Source: Streptomyces sp. NRRL S-37 (GTDB lineage Bacteria > Actinomycetota > Actinomycetes > Streptomycetales > Streptomycetaceae). From it: a stretch of DNA of 64,000 nucleotides. The stretch covers positions 62,001 to 126,000 of the forward strand of contig NZ_JOIZ01000007.1 of NCBI RefSeq assembly GCF_000721605.1, given 5' to 3'. Positions within the stretch are counted from its first letter, which is position 1, and each line of letters opens with the position of its first letter. The notes below the pieces were generated by a model that made no database searches, was not told where the DNA came from, and saw only the letters and a list, made by a program, of their open reading frames with translations. Shown here piece after piece: positions 34,582 to 46,182 of this stretch. The translations under genes were made by a program, and so were the position numbers.

Positions 34582-34877
34582 ACCCCGTGAACTACCTCTA
34601 CCTGGCCGCGCTGCTGTTCACGATCGGCGCCACCGGCGTACTGATCAGGCGCAACGCGATCGTCGTGTTCATGTGCGTCGAGCTCATGCTCAACGCCTGC
34701 AACCTCGCGTTCGTCGCCTTCTCCCGGATGCACGGCAACCTCGACGGCCAGATCATCGCGTTCTTCACGATGGTCGTCGCCGCCGCGGAGGTCGTGGTCG
34801 GGCTGGCGATCATCGTGTCCCTGTTCCGTTCCCGCCACTCGGCCTCGGTCGACGACGCCAGCCTGATGAAGCTGTGA
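34578..34877 (+). CDS. nuoK: NADH-quinone oxidoreductase subunit K
   Basis: The 99-residue subunit has three membrane helices and keeps the proton-path glutamates ([16 protein letters not shown] and [17 protein letters not shown]). It is homologous to MrpC. GTG at 34578 overlaps the nuoJ stop. nuoL follows after 14 bases. Confidence 0.97.
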   Translation: MNPVNYLYLAALLFTIGATGVLIRRNAIVVFMCVELMLNACNLAFVAFSRMHGNLDGQIIAFFTMVVAAAEVVVGLAIIVSLFRSRHSASVDDASLMKL

Positions 34878-34891
34878 GGGGCTGCTGAATC

Positions 34892-36856
34892 GTGGAGAAC
34901 CTGATTGCGCTGCTGGTGGCGGCGCCCCTGCTCGGAGCGGCGGTCCTGCTGTGCGGCGGACGCCGGCTGGACGCCGTCGGCCACTGGATCGGCACGCTGC
35001 TCGCGGCCGTCTCCTTCGCGCTCGGCCTGGTGCTGTTCACCGACCTGCTCGGCAAGGGCGCCGAGGAACGCACCATTACGCAGCACCTGTTCAGCTGGAT
35101 CCCGGTGGAGGGCTTCCAGGCCGACGTCGCCTTCCGGCTCGACCAGCTGTCGATGACGTTCGTCCTGCTGATCACCGGCGTCGGCTCGCTGATCCACCTG
35201 TACTCCATCGGGTACATGGAGCACGACGAGCGGCGCCGCCGCTTCTTCGGCTACCTGAACCTGTTCCTCGCGGCGATGCTGATCCTCGTCCTCGCCGACA
35301 ACTACCTGCTGCTGTACGTCGGCTGGGAGGGCGTCGGTCTCGCCTCCTACCTGCTGATCGGCTTCTGGCAGCACAAGCCCAGCGCGGCGACGGCGGCGAA
35401 GAAGGCCTTCCTGGTCAACCGCGTCGGCGACATGGGCCTGTCCATCGCGATCATGCTGATGTTCCTGTGGTTCGGCACCTTCGCCTTCGGGCCGGTGCTC
35501 GGCACCCTGGAGGAGCCCGGCCTCGCCGGGCAGGCCGGTGAGGGCAAGCTCACCGCGATCGCGCTGATGCTGCTGCTCGCCGCCTGCGGCAAGTCCGCCC
35601 AGGTGCCGCTGCAGTCCTGGCTCGGGGACGCGATGGAGGGCCCGACCCCCGTCTCGGCCCTCATCCACGCCGCGACCATGGTGACGGCGGGCGTGTACCT
35701 GATCGTCCGCTCCGCGGCCGTCTTCAACGGCGCCCCGGACGCGCAACTGGTCGTCACCATCGTCGGCGCGGTCACGCTGCTCTTCGGTGCGATCGTCGGT
35801 TGCGCGAAGGACGACATCAAGAAGGCGCTGGCCGGCTCGACCATGTCGCAGATCGGCTACATGGTCCTCGCCGCCGGCCTCGGTCCCATCGGCTACGTCT
35901 TCGCGATCATGCACCTGGTGACGCACGGCTTCTTCAAGGCCGGCCTGTTCCTCGGCGCCGGCTCCGTGATGCACGGCATGAACGACGAGGTCGACATGCG
36001 CCGCTACGGCGGCCTGCGGAAGTACATGCCGGTCACGTTCGTCACCTTCGGTCTCGGCTACCTCGCCATCATCGGCTTCCCGGGCCTGTCCGGCTTCTTC
36101 TCCAAGGACAAGATCATCGAGTCCGCGTTCGCCAAGGGCGGCACCGAGGGCTGGATCCTCGGCGCCTGCGCCCTGCTGGGCGCGGCCATCACCGCGTACT
36201 ACATGACGCGCGTGATGCTGATGACGTTCTTCGGCGAGGAGCGCTGGCGCAACGCCCCGACGCCGTCCCCGGCCGCACCGGACGTGGAGCCGGCCGCCGA
36301 GACGCGGGGCGCGTACGAGCCGCCGCACCCGCACGAGTCCCCGAAGATCATGACGATCCCGATGATCGTGCTGGCCGTCGGGTCGGTCGCGGGCGGTGCC
36401 TTCTTCAGCATCGGCGACCGCTTCATGCACTGGCTGGAGCCCGTCACCGGCCACGACCACGGTCACGCGCCGATCAGCGCCATGACGGTGACCGCCTCCA
36501 CGGTCGCCGTGATGGTCATCGGCGTGGCCATCGCCTGGGCCCAGTACGGGCGCCGTCCGGTGCCGGCCGTCGCCCCGCGCGGGTCGCTGCTCACCCGGGC
36601 CGCCCGGCGCGACCTGCTCCAGGACGACTTCAACCACGTGGTCCTGGTCCGCGGCGGTGAGCACCTCACCCGCTCCCTGGTCTACGTCGACCACACCCTG
36701 GTCGACGGGGTCGTCAACGGCACGGCGGCCTCCATGGGCGGCCTGTCCGGGCGGATGCGCAGGCTGCAGAACGGCTTCGCGCGGTCCTACGCGGTCTCGA
36801 TGTTCGGGGGAGCGGCGGTCCTGGTCGCCGCGACCCTGCTGATGAGGGCGGTCTGA
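34892..36856 (+). CDS. nuoL: NADH-quinone oxidoreductase subunit L
   Basis: The 654-residue antiporter-like subunit pumps protons at the far end of the membrane arm. Signatures are [41 protein letters not shown] and the FFSKDKIIE loop. The long hydrophilic loop at about residues 450-485, rich in Pro and Glu, precedes the lateral helix. GTG at 34892 has a GAGGGG-type site. nuoM starts 5 bases after its stop. Confidence 0.97.
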   Translation: MENLIALLVAAPLLGAAVLLCGGRRLDAVGHWIGTLLAAVSFALGLVLFTDLLGKGAEERTITQHLFSWIPVEGFQADVAFRLDQLSMTFVLLITGVGSLIHLYSIGYMEHDERRRRFFGYLNLFLAAMLILVLADNYLLLYVGWEGVGLASYLLIGFWQHKPSAATAAKKAFLVNRVGDMGLSIAIMLMFLWFGTFAFGPVLGTLEEPGLAGQAGEGKLTAIALMLLLAACGKSAQVPLQSWLGDAMEGPTPVSALIHAATMVTAGVYLIVRSAAVFNGAPDAQLVVTIVGAVTLLFGAIVGCAKDDIKKALAGSTMSQIGYMVLAAGLGPIGYVFAIMHLVTHGFFKAGLFLGAGSVMHGMNDEVDMRRYGGLRKYMPVTFVTFGLGYLAIIGFPGLSGFFSKDKIIESAFAKGGTEGWILGACALLGAAITAYYMTRVMLMTFFGEERWRNAPTPSPAAPDVEPAAETRGAYEPPHPHESPKIMTIPMIVLAVGSVAGGAFFSIGDRFMHWLEPVTGHDHGHAPISAMTVTASTVAVMVIGVAIAWAQYGRRPVPAVAPRGSLLTRAARRDLLQDDFNHVVLVRGGEHLTRSLVYVDHTLVDGVVNGTAASMGGLSGRMRRLQNGFARSYAVSMFGGAAVLVAATLLMRAV

Positions 36857-36861
36857 TACCG

Positions 36862-38433
36862 ATGTCCTTTCCTCTGCTGACAGCGACGGCGGCGCTCCCG
36901 GCCATCGGGGCGATCGCCACGGCCGCCGTACCGGCCGCGAAGCGCACGGCCGCCAAGTGGCTGGCCCTGCTGTTCTCGCTCGCCACGCTCGTCCTGGCGA
37001 TCACCGTCCTGGTGCGGTTCGACCCGGACGGCGACCGCTACCAGCTCACCGAGTCCCACGCCTGGATCGCGGACTTCGGCGTGCGGTACGAGCTGGGCGT
37101 GGACGGCATCGCGGTGGCGCTGATCGCGCTGACCGCCCTGCTGATCCCGTTCATCGTCCTCGCGGGCTGGCACGACGCCGACCCGCTGGAGACGGGAAGC
37201 AAGAGGTGGCGGCCGACGCAGGGCTTCTTCGCCCTGATCCTGGCCGTCGAGGCGATGGTGATCCTCTCCTTCGAGGCCACCGACGTCTTCCTCTTCTACA
37301 TCTTCTTCGAAGCCATGCTCATCCCGCTGTACTTCCTCATCGGAGGCTTCGGGGACCGTGCCCACGAGCACGGCGAGGAGAAGGCGGCGACACAACGGTC
37401 GTACGCGGCGGTGAAGTTCCTCCTCTACAACCTGGCCGGCGGTCTGATCATGCTGGCCGCGGTGATCGGGCTGTACGTGGTCGCCGGGAACTTCTCGCTC
37501 ACCGAGATCGCCGAGGCGCGGGCCAACGGCTCGCTGGACATGGCGACGAACACCGAGCGCTGGCTGTTCCTCGGCTTCTTCTTCGCCTTCGCGGTGAAGG
37601 CGCCGCTGTGGCCGCTGCACACCTGGCTGCCCAACGCCATGCAGGAGTCCACCGCCCCGGTGGCCGTGCTGATCACGGCGGTCGTCGACAAGGTGGGCAC
37701 CTTCGCGATGCTCCGCTTCTGCCTCGGGCTGTTCCCGGAGGCCAGCAAGTGGGCGACGCCCGCCATCCTCGTCCTGGCGGTCGTCAGCATCATCTACGGG
37801 GCGCTGCTCGCGGTCGGCCAGCGCGACATCAAGCGGCTGATCGCGTACGCGTCGATCTCGCACTTCGGCTTCATCATCATGGGCATCTTCGCGATGACCA
37901 GCCAGGGCCAGTCCGGGGCGACGCTCTACATGGTCAACCACGGCATCTCGACCGCCGTGCTGATGCTGATCGCCGGATTCCTGATCTCGCGGCGCGGCTC
38001 CCGGCTCATCGCCGACTTCGGCGGTGTGCAGAAGGTGGCCCCGGTGCTCGCCGGCACCTTCCTGATCGGCGGGCTCGCGACGCTCTCGCTGCCGGGGCTC
38101 GCGCCCTTCGTCAGTGAGTTCCTGGTCCTGGCCGGCACGTTCACGCGCTACCCGGTGATCGGCATCGTCGCCACCTTCGGCATCGTCCTCGCCGCGCTCT
38201 ACACCCTCGTCCTGTACCAGCGGACGATGACCGGCCCGGTGAGGCCCGAGGTCTCCGCCATGCCCGATCTGCGGGTGCGGGAGATCGCGGTGGTGGCGCC
38301 GCTGGTCGTGCTGCTGGTCTTCCTGGGCGTCTACCCGAAGCCCCTCACGGACGTCGTGAACCCGGCGGTGAAGCACACCATGTCCGACGTACAGAAGCAG
38401 GACCCCCGGCCCGAGGTGGAGGCGGCCAAGTGA
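36862..38433 (+). CDS. nuoM: NADH-quinone oxidoreductase subunit M
   Basis: The 523-residue antiporter-like subunit has about 14 helices. The conserved charged residues are seen in FYIFFEAMLIPLYFLIG (Glu), FAVKAPLWPLHTWLPNAMQES and the HGISTAVLMLIAGF segment. It ends in a short charged tail that overlaps the nuoN GTG by 4 bases. Confidence 0.97.
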   Translation: MSFPLLTATAALPAIGAIATAAVPAAKRTAAKWLALLFSLATLVLAITVLVRFDPDGDRYQLTESHAWIADFGVRYELGVDGIAVALIALTALLIPFIVLAGWHDADPLETGSKRWRPTQGFFALILAVEAMVILSFEATDVFLFYIFFEAMLIPLYFLIGGFGDRAHEHGEEKAATQRSYAAVKFLLYNLAGGLIMLAAVIGLYVVAGNFSLTEIAEARANGSLDMATNTERWLFLGFFFAFAVKAPLWPLHTWLPNAMQESTAPVAVLITAVVDKVGTFAMLRFCLGLFPEASKWATPAILVLAVVSIIYGALLAVGQRDIKRLIAYASISHFGFIIMGIFAMTSQGQSGATLYMVNHGISTAVLMLIAGFLISRRGSRLIADFGGVQKVAPVLAGTFLIGGLATLSLPGLAPFVSEFLVLAGTFTRYPVIGIVATFGIVLAALYTLVLYQRTMTGPVRPEVSAMPDLRVREIAVVAPLVVLLVFLGVYPKPLTDVVNPAVKHTMSDVQKQDPRPEVEAAK

Positions 38434-40079
38434 GCGCAACAGCCGTCCACAGCCTGTGGACAACGGCGGCCGACCCGATCTCGAAGATCGACGCGCCGAA
38501 GATCGAATACGGGCAGCTCGCGCCCACCCTGATCATCGTCGGCGCGGCGGTCCTCGGGGTGCTGGTCGAGGCGTTCGTCCCGCGCAAGTCGCGCTACTAC
38601 GCGCAGATGTTCGTCTCCGTGGTCGCGCTCGTCGCCGCGTTCGCCGCGGTCGTGGCGCTCGCCGCGGACGGCTACGGCACCACCAAGGCGGGCATCGCGG
38701 CGATGGGCGCCATCGCCGTCGACGGACCGGCCCTGTTCCTCCAGGGCACGATCCTGCTGACGGCCCTGGTCGGCCTGTTCACCTTCGCCGAGCGCCGGCT
38801 CGACCCGGAGGCGCACGGCAACCGGGTGGACTCCTTCGCCGCGCAGGCCGCGTCCGTACCGGGCAGCGACAGCGAGAAGCAGGCGGTCAAGGCCGGGTTC
38901 ACCACCACCGAGGTGTTCCCGCTGCTGCTCTTCGCGGTCTCCGGCATGCTGGTCTTCCCGGCGGCCAACGACCTGCTGACGCTGTTCGTGGCGCTGGAGG
39001 TTCTCTCGCTCCCGCTGTACCTGATGTGCGCGCTGGCCCGCCGCAAGCGGCTGATGTCGCAGGAGGCGGCGGTCAAGTACTTCCTGCTCGGCGCGTTCGC
39101 CTCCGCGTTCACGCTGTTCGGCATCGCGCTGCTGTACGGCTACTCGGGCTCGATGTCGTACGCCACGATCGCCCAGGTCGTCGACGGCACCGTCCCGGAG
39201 GTCACCCCGGCGCTCGCCGACACCATGGGCAACGACGCGCTGCTGCTGGTCGGCGCCGCGCTGCTGGTCATGGGCCTGCTGTTCAAGGTCGGTGCCGTCC
39301 CCTTCCACATGTGGACGCCCGACGTGTACCAGGGCGCCCCCACGCCGGTGACCGGTTTCATGGCGGCGGCGACCAAGGTGGCCGCGTTCGGCGCGCTGCT
39401 GCGGATCCTGTACGTCGTGCTGCCGGGCCTGCGCTGGGACTGGCGGCCGGTCATGTGGGCCGTCGCCATCGTCACCATGCTGGCCGGTGCGGTCGTGGCG
39501 ATCACCCAGACCGACATCAAGCGGCTGCTGGCGTACTCGTCGATCGCACACGCGGGCTTCATCCTCGCGGGTGTCATCGCGACCACGCCGTCCGGCATCT
39601 CGTCCGTCCTCTTCTACCTGGCGGCGTACTCGTTCGTGACGATCGGCGCGTTCGCGGTGGTCACACTGGTTCGGGACGCCGGCGGCGAGGCGACGCATTT
39701 GTCGAAGTGGGCGGGACTCGGCCGGCGCTCCCCGCTGGTGGCGGCGGTGTTCGCGGTGTTCCTGCTGGCCTTCGCGGGCATTCCGCTGACCTCCGGCTTC
39801 GCCGGGAAGTTCGCCGTGTTCAAGGCGGCGGCGGAGGGCGGGGCGGCCCCGCTGGTCGTGGTCGGTGTGATCTCGTCGGCCATCGCGGCGTTCTTCTACA
39901 TCCGCGTGATCGTCCTGATGTTCTTCAGCGAGCCGCGCCCCGAGGGCCCGACCGTCGCGGTGCCGTCACCGCTGACGATGACGGCGATCGCGGTCGGCGT
40001 GGCCGTCACGGTGGTCCTGGGCGTCGCACCCCAGTACTTCCTGGAGCTGGCGGGGGACGCGGGAGTGTTCGTGCGCTGA
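38430..40079 (+). CDS. nuoN: NADH-quinone oxidoreductase subunit N
   Basis: The 549-residue antiporter-like subunit ends the nuo operon. Family stretches are [42 protein letters not shown] and [17 protein letters not shown] at 38430 overlaps the nuoM stop. A DnaA-box-like 9-mer (TGTGGACAA, 38455-38463) lies inside its first codons, probably by chance. A strong terminator follows within 20 bases. Confidence 0.97.
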   Translation: MSATAVHSLWTTAADPISKIDAPKIEYGQLAPTLIIVGAAVLGVLVEAFVPRKSRYYAQMFVSVVALVAAFAAVVALAADGYGTTKAGIAAMGAIAVDGPALFLQGTILLTALVGLFTFAERRLDPEAHGNRVDSFAAQAASVPGSDSEKQAVKAGFTTTEVFPLLLFAVSGMLVFPAANDLLTLFVALEVLSLPLYLMCALARRKRLMSQEAAVKYFLLGAFASAFTLFGIALLYGYSGSMSYATIAQVVDGTVPEVTPALADTMGNDALLLVGAALLVMGLLFKVGAVPFHMWTPDVYQGAPTPVTGFMAAATKVAAFGALLRILYVVLPGLRWDWRPVMWAVAIVTMLAGAVVAITQTDIKRLLAYSSIAHAGFILAGVIATTPSGISSVLFYLAAYSFVTIGAFAVVTLVRDAGGEATHLSKWAGLGRRSPLVAAVFAVFLLAFAGIPLTSGFAGKFAVFKAAAEGGAAPLVVVGVISSAIAAFFYIRVIVLMFFSEPRPEGPTVAVPSPLTMTAIAVGVAVTVVLGVAPQYFLELAGDAGVFVR

Positions 40080-40096
40080 CACGGCCCGCACCGGCA

Positions 40097-40144
40097 CGCC
40101 GACGGCGGCCCGGCACCCTTCGGGGAGCCGGGCCGCCGTCGGCG
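40097..40144 (+). terminator. Terminator of the nuo operon
   Basis: An 18-bp perfect stem (40097-40114 with 40127-40144) is capped by a further CCC-TTCG-GGG mini-hairpin. It begins 17 bases after the nuoN stop. This is one of the strongest hairpins in the window and separates nuo from recQ. Confidence 0.88.
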
Positions 40145-40233
40145 TACGGACGGGCCTGTGGATAACTCCGGGGGCTGTCGGTACGGACCCCTATCGTGGA
40201 GGCAGTGGTCGAGGGACGGCTCACGAGGGCACG

Positions 40234-42198
<1,965 letters not shown>

Positions 42199-42297
42199 AC
42201 GGCCGCCCCGGTCGAGCGAAGCCGGGAGCGGGAGAGGCACCCCGCGCACGCCGGGCCGCGGCGCTCTTCCGGCACCCGGCCGGCCGGGGCACGGCGG

Positions 42298-43236
42298 CTA
42301 CGGCAGGGCCGTCAGACCTGGTGCGAAGGTGATCAGCAGGGGGACGAGGGGGACCAGCGCCGCCGCGGCCGTGGTCAGGGCGCGGTGGCGGCGGCCGAGG
42401 CGGGGCGGGGGTGCCAGGAGGCGGTCGACGCGTTCGCCGAGGAGGCGGTGGCTGGAGGCGCAGGAGAGGACGCCCCGGTGCTGGTTGAGCTCGATCAGCG
42501 CCAGCGCCGTGGTCAGGTGGCCGCAGCGGCGGGAGGCCGTGTCGTCTGCGGACAGTTCGACCAGGCGGTGGGTCTGGTCGCAGAAGTGCGCGAACAGCGG
42601 GACGCGGGGGAAACCGGTGGCCAGTGCGGTGGACAGGTGCAGCAGCCAGTCGTGGCGGGCTCGGGCGTGGCCCCGCTCGTGGGTGAGGACGGCGTCGAGC
42701 TGGTGGTCGGTGAGGCGTTGCAGGGCGCCGGTGGTGACGATGAGCTGGGGCGGGCTGCCCGGCATCCACCAGGCGTCGGGGTAGTCGTCCTCCAGCACCA
42801 GCAGGGGACCGCGGGCCTCGGGGAGTCCGGCGGGCAGCTCGGGGGCGCGTTCCCGCAGATGGGCCCGGGACCGGGCGCGCCGGCGGCGGGCCTCGACCAG
42901 TTCCCGCCCGAGCATGGCCGTCGTCCAGGCCGCCCCGGACGCCAGCAGCACGGTGAGGACGATGGTCCAGGGCGAGGCGGCGGACAGGTCGTACGCCGCG
43001 GTGACCGCGGGCGGGGCCGGGGCGAAGAGCTGGGCGCGGACGGTGCCGAAGACGGCGGCGGCACCCAGGGCGAGCGCCGTGACGCAGCACAGCAGGACGG
43101 TGGCGACCAGGCACTGCCACACCCACAGGGCGACCACCGGTTCCCGTTCCGGCCACTTCGCCCGGGTCAGCGCCCGGGGGACGGGCACGGCGGCCGTCAC
43201 GGCGACAACGCTCAGAAGGAGCAGGCAGACGGTCAT
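42298..43236 (-). CDS. M56/M48-type membrane zinc protease
   Basis: The 312-residue protein has helices at about residues 3-22, 35-60 and 85-110 and a metallopeptidase motif HERGH in LTHERGHARARHDW at about 195-208, with a downstream ELSADDTA that can supply the third zinc ligand. It belongs with BlaR1/MecR1-like M56 and HtpX-like M48 membrane proteases. In Streptomyces these genes are commonly paired with a BlaI/MecI repressor gene; none is present on either side here. ATG at 43236 begins the first helix; the frame is open to 43344 but that part is Arg/Ser-rich and unlikely. Confidence 0.87.
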   Translation of the reverse strand: MTVCLLLLSVVAVTAAVPVPRALTRAKWPEREPVVALWVWQCLVATVLLCCVTALALGAAAVFGTVRAQLFAPAPPAVTAAYDLSAASPWTIVLTVLLASGAAWTTAMLGRELVEARRRRARSRAHLRERAPELPAGLPEARGPLLVLEDDYPDAWWMPGSPPQLIVTTGALQRLTDHQLDAVLTHERGHARARHDWLLHLSTALATGFPRVPLFAHFCDQTHRLVELSADDTASRRCGHLTTALALIELNQHRGVLSCASSHRLLGERVDRLLAPPPRLGRRHRALTTAAAALVPLVPLLITFAPGLTALP

Positions 43237-43405
43237 GCCACGGGCTCCGGATCCTGTCGGAAGAGGGCGGCTTCGGGTCGTGCTGGGGGCGTGCGGGAAG
43301 TACGAGGGGAGTGCGGCGCGAACGCGCGCACCGCCCGACGCCAAGTATGACGGCGAAGGGCGGTGCGAGTCAGGGGCCGGCGGAGATCGGCAAGGGCCGG
43401 GCGGG

Positions 43406-44620
43406 TCAGACCGTGGGGACCACCCGTCCCGTGACCTCGCCGAGGCCCACGCGGACGCCGTCCGGGCCCGGCGCCCAGGCCGACAGCGTCACCACGTCAC
43501 CGTCCTCCAGGAACGTCCGCTTGCCGTCGGGGAGTTCGAGGGGGTCGCGGCCGTTCCAGGTCAGTTCGAGGAGCGAGCCGCGTTCCCGCTCGGCGGGACC
43601 GCTCACCGTACCGGAGCCGTACAGGTCGCCGGTGCGCAGACGGGCGCCGTTGACGGTCATGTGGGCGAGCTGCTGGGCGGCCGTCCAGTACATGGTGGAG
43701 AAGGGGGGTTCGGAGACGACGTGACCGTTGACGGTGACGGTGATCCGCAGGTCGTAGCCGCCGGGTTCCTCGGCCGCGTCGTCCAGGTAGGGCAGCAGCG
43801 CGTGGGTGCGTTCCGGCGGCGCGACGCGGGCCTCGTCCAGGGCGTCCAGCGGGGTGATCCAGGCCGACACCGAGGTGGCGAAGGACTTGCCGAGGAACGG
43901 GCCGAGGGGGACGTACTCCCAGGCCTGGACGTCGCGGGCGGACCAGTCGTTGAGGAGGCAGAGACCGAAGACGTGGTCGCGGAAGTCGCCGAGCGGCACC
44001 GGCCGGCCCGGCTCGGACGGCACGCCGACCACGAAGCCGACCTCGGCCTCGATGTCCAGCCGGACGGACGGCCCGAACACCGGGGCGGCGTCCGCGGGCG
44101 CCTTGCGCTGGCCCGAGGGGCGGACGACGTCGGTGCCGGACACCACGACCGTGCCGGCGCGGCCGTGGTAGCCGATCGGCAGGTGCTTCCAGTTGGGGGT
44201 CAGGGAGTCGGCGGCGTCGGGGCGGAAGATCCGGCCGACGTTCCGGGCGTGGTTCTCGGAGGCGTAGAAGTCGACGTAGTCCGCGACCTCGAAGGGGAGG
44301 TGCAGGGTCACCTCGGACAGCGGGTGGAACAGCGGCTCCACGGTCTCCCGGTGCGCCGGGACGGTCACCCACGCCGTGAGCGCCCGCCGCACGTCCGACC
44401 AGGCCGTACGGCCCGCCGCCAGCAGCGGGTTGAGGGTCGGCCGGGCGAGGAGGGAGGCGTACGGCGAGCCCAGGGCGTGCGCCGCCGCACCGGCGTCGAG
44501 GACGTGGTCGCCGAGCCGGACGCCCACGGTCCGCTCCGACGAACCGGGGGGCGAGAAGACGCCGTACGGCAGGTTGTGCGGGCCGAAGGGATCACCCTCG
44601 GGGACATCGAAGGGGGGCAT
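43406..44620 (-). CDS. fahA: Fumarylacetoacetase
   Basis: The 404-residue enzyme hydrolyses fumarylacetoacetate to fumarate and acetoacetate, the last step of tyrosine/homogentisate breakdown. Family motifs are DFYASENHARNVGRIFR, metal-site segment DIEAEVGFVVG, LLNDWSARDVQAWEY and FLGKSFATSVS. ATG at 44620 has GAGG upstream and starts PPFDVPEGDPFGPHNLPYG as in homologues; the frame is open to 44758. It is a single gene here; other tyrosine-catabolic genes are not in the window. Two bacterial-type TTATCCACA bases lie upstream at 44751-44759. Confidence 0.93.
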   Translation of the reverse strand: MPPFDVPEGDPFGPHNLPYGVFSPPGSSERTVGVRLGDHVLDAGAAAHALGSPYASLLARPTLNPLLAAGRTAWSDVRRALTAWVTVPAHRETVEPLFHPLSEVTLHLPFEVADYVDFYASENHARNVGRIFRPDAADSLTPNWKHLPIGYHGRAGTVVVSGTDVVRPSGQRKAPADAAPVFGPSVRLDIEAEVGFVVGVPSEPGRPVPLGDFRDHVFGLCLLNDWSARDVQAWEYVPLGPFLGKSFATSVSAWITPLDALDEARVAPPERTHALLPYLDDAAEEPGGYDLRITVTVNGHVVSEPPFSTMYWTAAQQLAHMTVNGARLRTGDLYGSGTVSGPAERERGSLLELTWNGRDPLELPDGKRTFLEDGDVVTLSAWAPGPDGVRVGLGEVTGRVVPTV

Positions 44621-44862
44621 CGGGTGCTGCCTCGCTTTCGTGTGCAAGTGCTCCACGTGTCCGTGGCCGTGCCACACGTTACGGGTGACACGGCGGTCTT
44701 GGGCAGAGCCGATGTGGTGGCGCCCCCCGCTTCCTCTTGCGTACCGGAAGTTATCCACAGAACGGGAGGCAATCTTGACGGAGCGGTGCGAACGGGGCGA
44801 CTCTGGGCAGGTGCCGGAAGGCCTCGGGGAGGGGGCGTTTCCGAAGGCACACTGGGGGGCGG

Positions 44863-46182
44863 ATGGCCATTGGGGAGGCCGGACCGCGCTCGGCGCGCCG
44901 GGGATCGCAGTCGAAACGGCTGGAAGAGACCATGCGCGGCCGGCTCGGCCGGGAATGCGTGTACGTGCCGTCGTGCAGATTCGGGCTGTTCGTGGCGTTG
45001 CGCCACTGGTGCCCGCCGGGCGGCAGGGTGCTGATGTCGCCGGTCAACGACGACGTCATCTTCTTCGTGGTGCTGGCGGCGGGACTGCGCCCGGTGCAGG
45101 CGCCGTTGAACCCGTTCGACGGGACCATCGACGTCGACGCCGTGCCCGAGGAGACATGGGGCTCGCTGTCCGCCGTACTGACCACGAACCTGTACGGCAA
45201 CCCGGACCCGGCGCCGGAACTGCGGGCGCGCTGCGACGCGTTGGGCATCCCGCTGCTGGAGGACGGGGCGCACGCGATCGGCAGCGAGGTCGGCGGGCGG
45301 CCGGTCGGGGCCTGGGGGGAAGCCTCCGTTTTCAGCCTTTCCAAACACGCCGGCGCCCAGGCCGGCGGCATGCTCTCGCTCGCCGACCCGAGTCTGGCCG
45401 ACGCGATGCGGGCCGACTGCGACGAGCTGCTCACCCCGCCCAGGGCGACGTCCGAACTCGCTTACTTCTTACGGCCGTACGCCGAGGCCGCCGTACGGGG
45501 GCTGGGGCTGCGGCGGGCCGCCTGGGCGGCGCTGGGACTGCTGGGGCTGACGGAGCGCGACGGAATCAGGATGCCGCTGCGTCCGGAGGCACTGGCCGCG
45601 GCCGCCGGCGCGGCCCCGGACCTGACCGCGCACGATCCCTGGGTCCGCGTCGACATGCACACCTACCGCCTGCGGTCGGGACCGCTGCGGCTGCGGCGGA
45701 TCCGGCACCGGCTCGGACGGCTGGACGAGGTGCTCCGGGCCTGCCGGGACGGCACCGAACTGCTGCTGTCGACCCAGTGGGCCCGGCCGGGGGAGAGGGG
45801 CCGGGTACAGCCGCTGTTCCGGGTGCCGCTGCTGGTGGCGGACCGGGACGCGGCGATCGCGGCACTGGCCCGGCGCGGGATCGTCGTCGGCTATCTCTAC
45901 GACCCGCCCCTCGACGACTACGCGGGGAAGGACTTCACGGACCCGTCACCCGCGCCGGAGGCGGCCCGCTGGTTCGCGCGGCACGCGCTGCCGGTGGACC
46001 CGTTGCGGGCGAGGGAGGCCGTCGACGTGCTGGAACGGTCCGGTGTCCGGCCGGCCGAACCACCGGAGGACCTGACACGGCGGGGGACACCGGCCGACGC
46101 GCCGGGGACACCGGTCCGCGAGCAGGGAGCGCCGGTCCGCGAGCCGGGAGCACCGGCCCACGAGGCTGGGGCCGGACCGTGA
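44863..46182 (+). CDS. DegT/DnrJ/EryC1-like PLP enzyme
   Basis: The 439-residue protein has the sugar-aminotransferase fold: LLEDGAHAIGSEVGGRPVG carries the Asp that binds the pyridine nitrogen, and SVFSLSKHAGAQAGG the Schiff-base lysine (about residue 164). DegT enzymes make amino sugars for surface glycans. The last 40 residues are a low-complexity tail with repeats of TPVREQGAPVREPGAPAHE. ATG at 44863 was chosen; ATG at 44932, preceded by GGAAGAGA, is a good alternative. It overlaps the flippase gene by 4 bases and opens the glycan cluster. Confidence 0.87.
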   Translation: MAIGEAGPRSARRGSQSKRLEETMRGRLGRECVYVPSCRFGLFVALRHWCPPGGRVLMSPVNDDVIFFVVLAAGLRPVQAPLNPFDGTIDVDAVPEETWGSLSAVLTTNLYGNPDPAPELRARCDALGIPLLEDGAHAIGSEVGGRPVGAWGEASVFSLSKHAGAQAGGMLSLADPSLADAMRADCDELLTPPRATSELAYFLRPYAEAAVRGLGLRRAAWAALGLLGLTERDGIRMPLRPEALAAAAGAAPDLTAHDPWVRVDMHTYRLRSGPLRLRRIRHRLGRLDEVLRACRDGTELLLSTQWARPGERGRVQPLFRVPLLVADRDAAIAALARRGIVVGYLYDPPLDDYAGKDFTDPSPAPEAARWFARHALPVDPLRAREAVDVLERSGVRPAEPPEDLTRRGTPADAPGTPVREQGAPVREPGAPAHEAGAGP

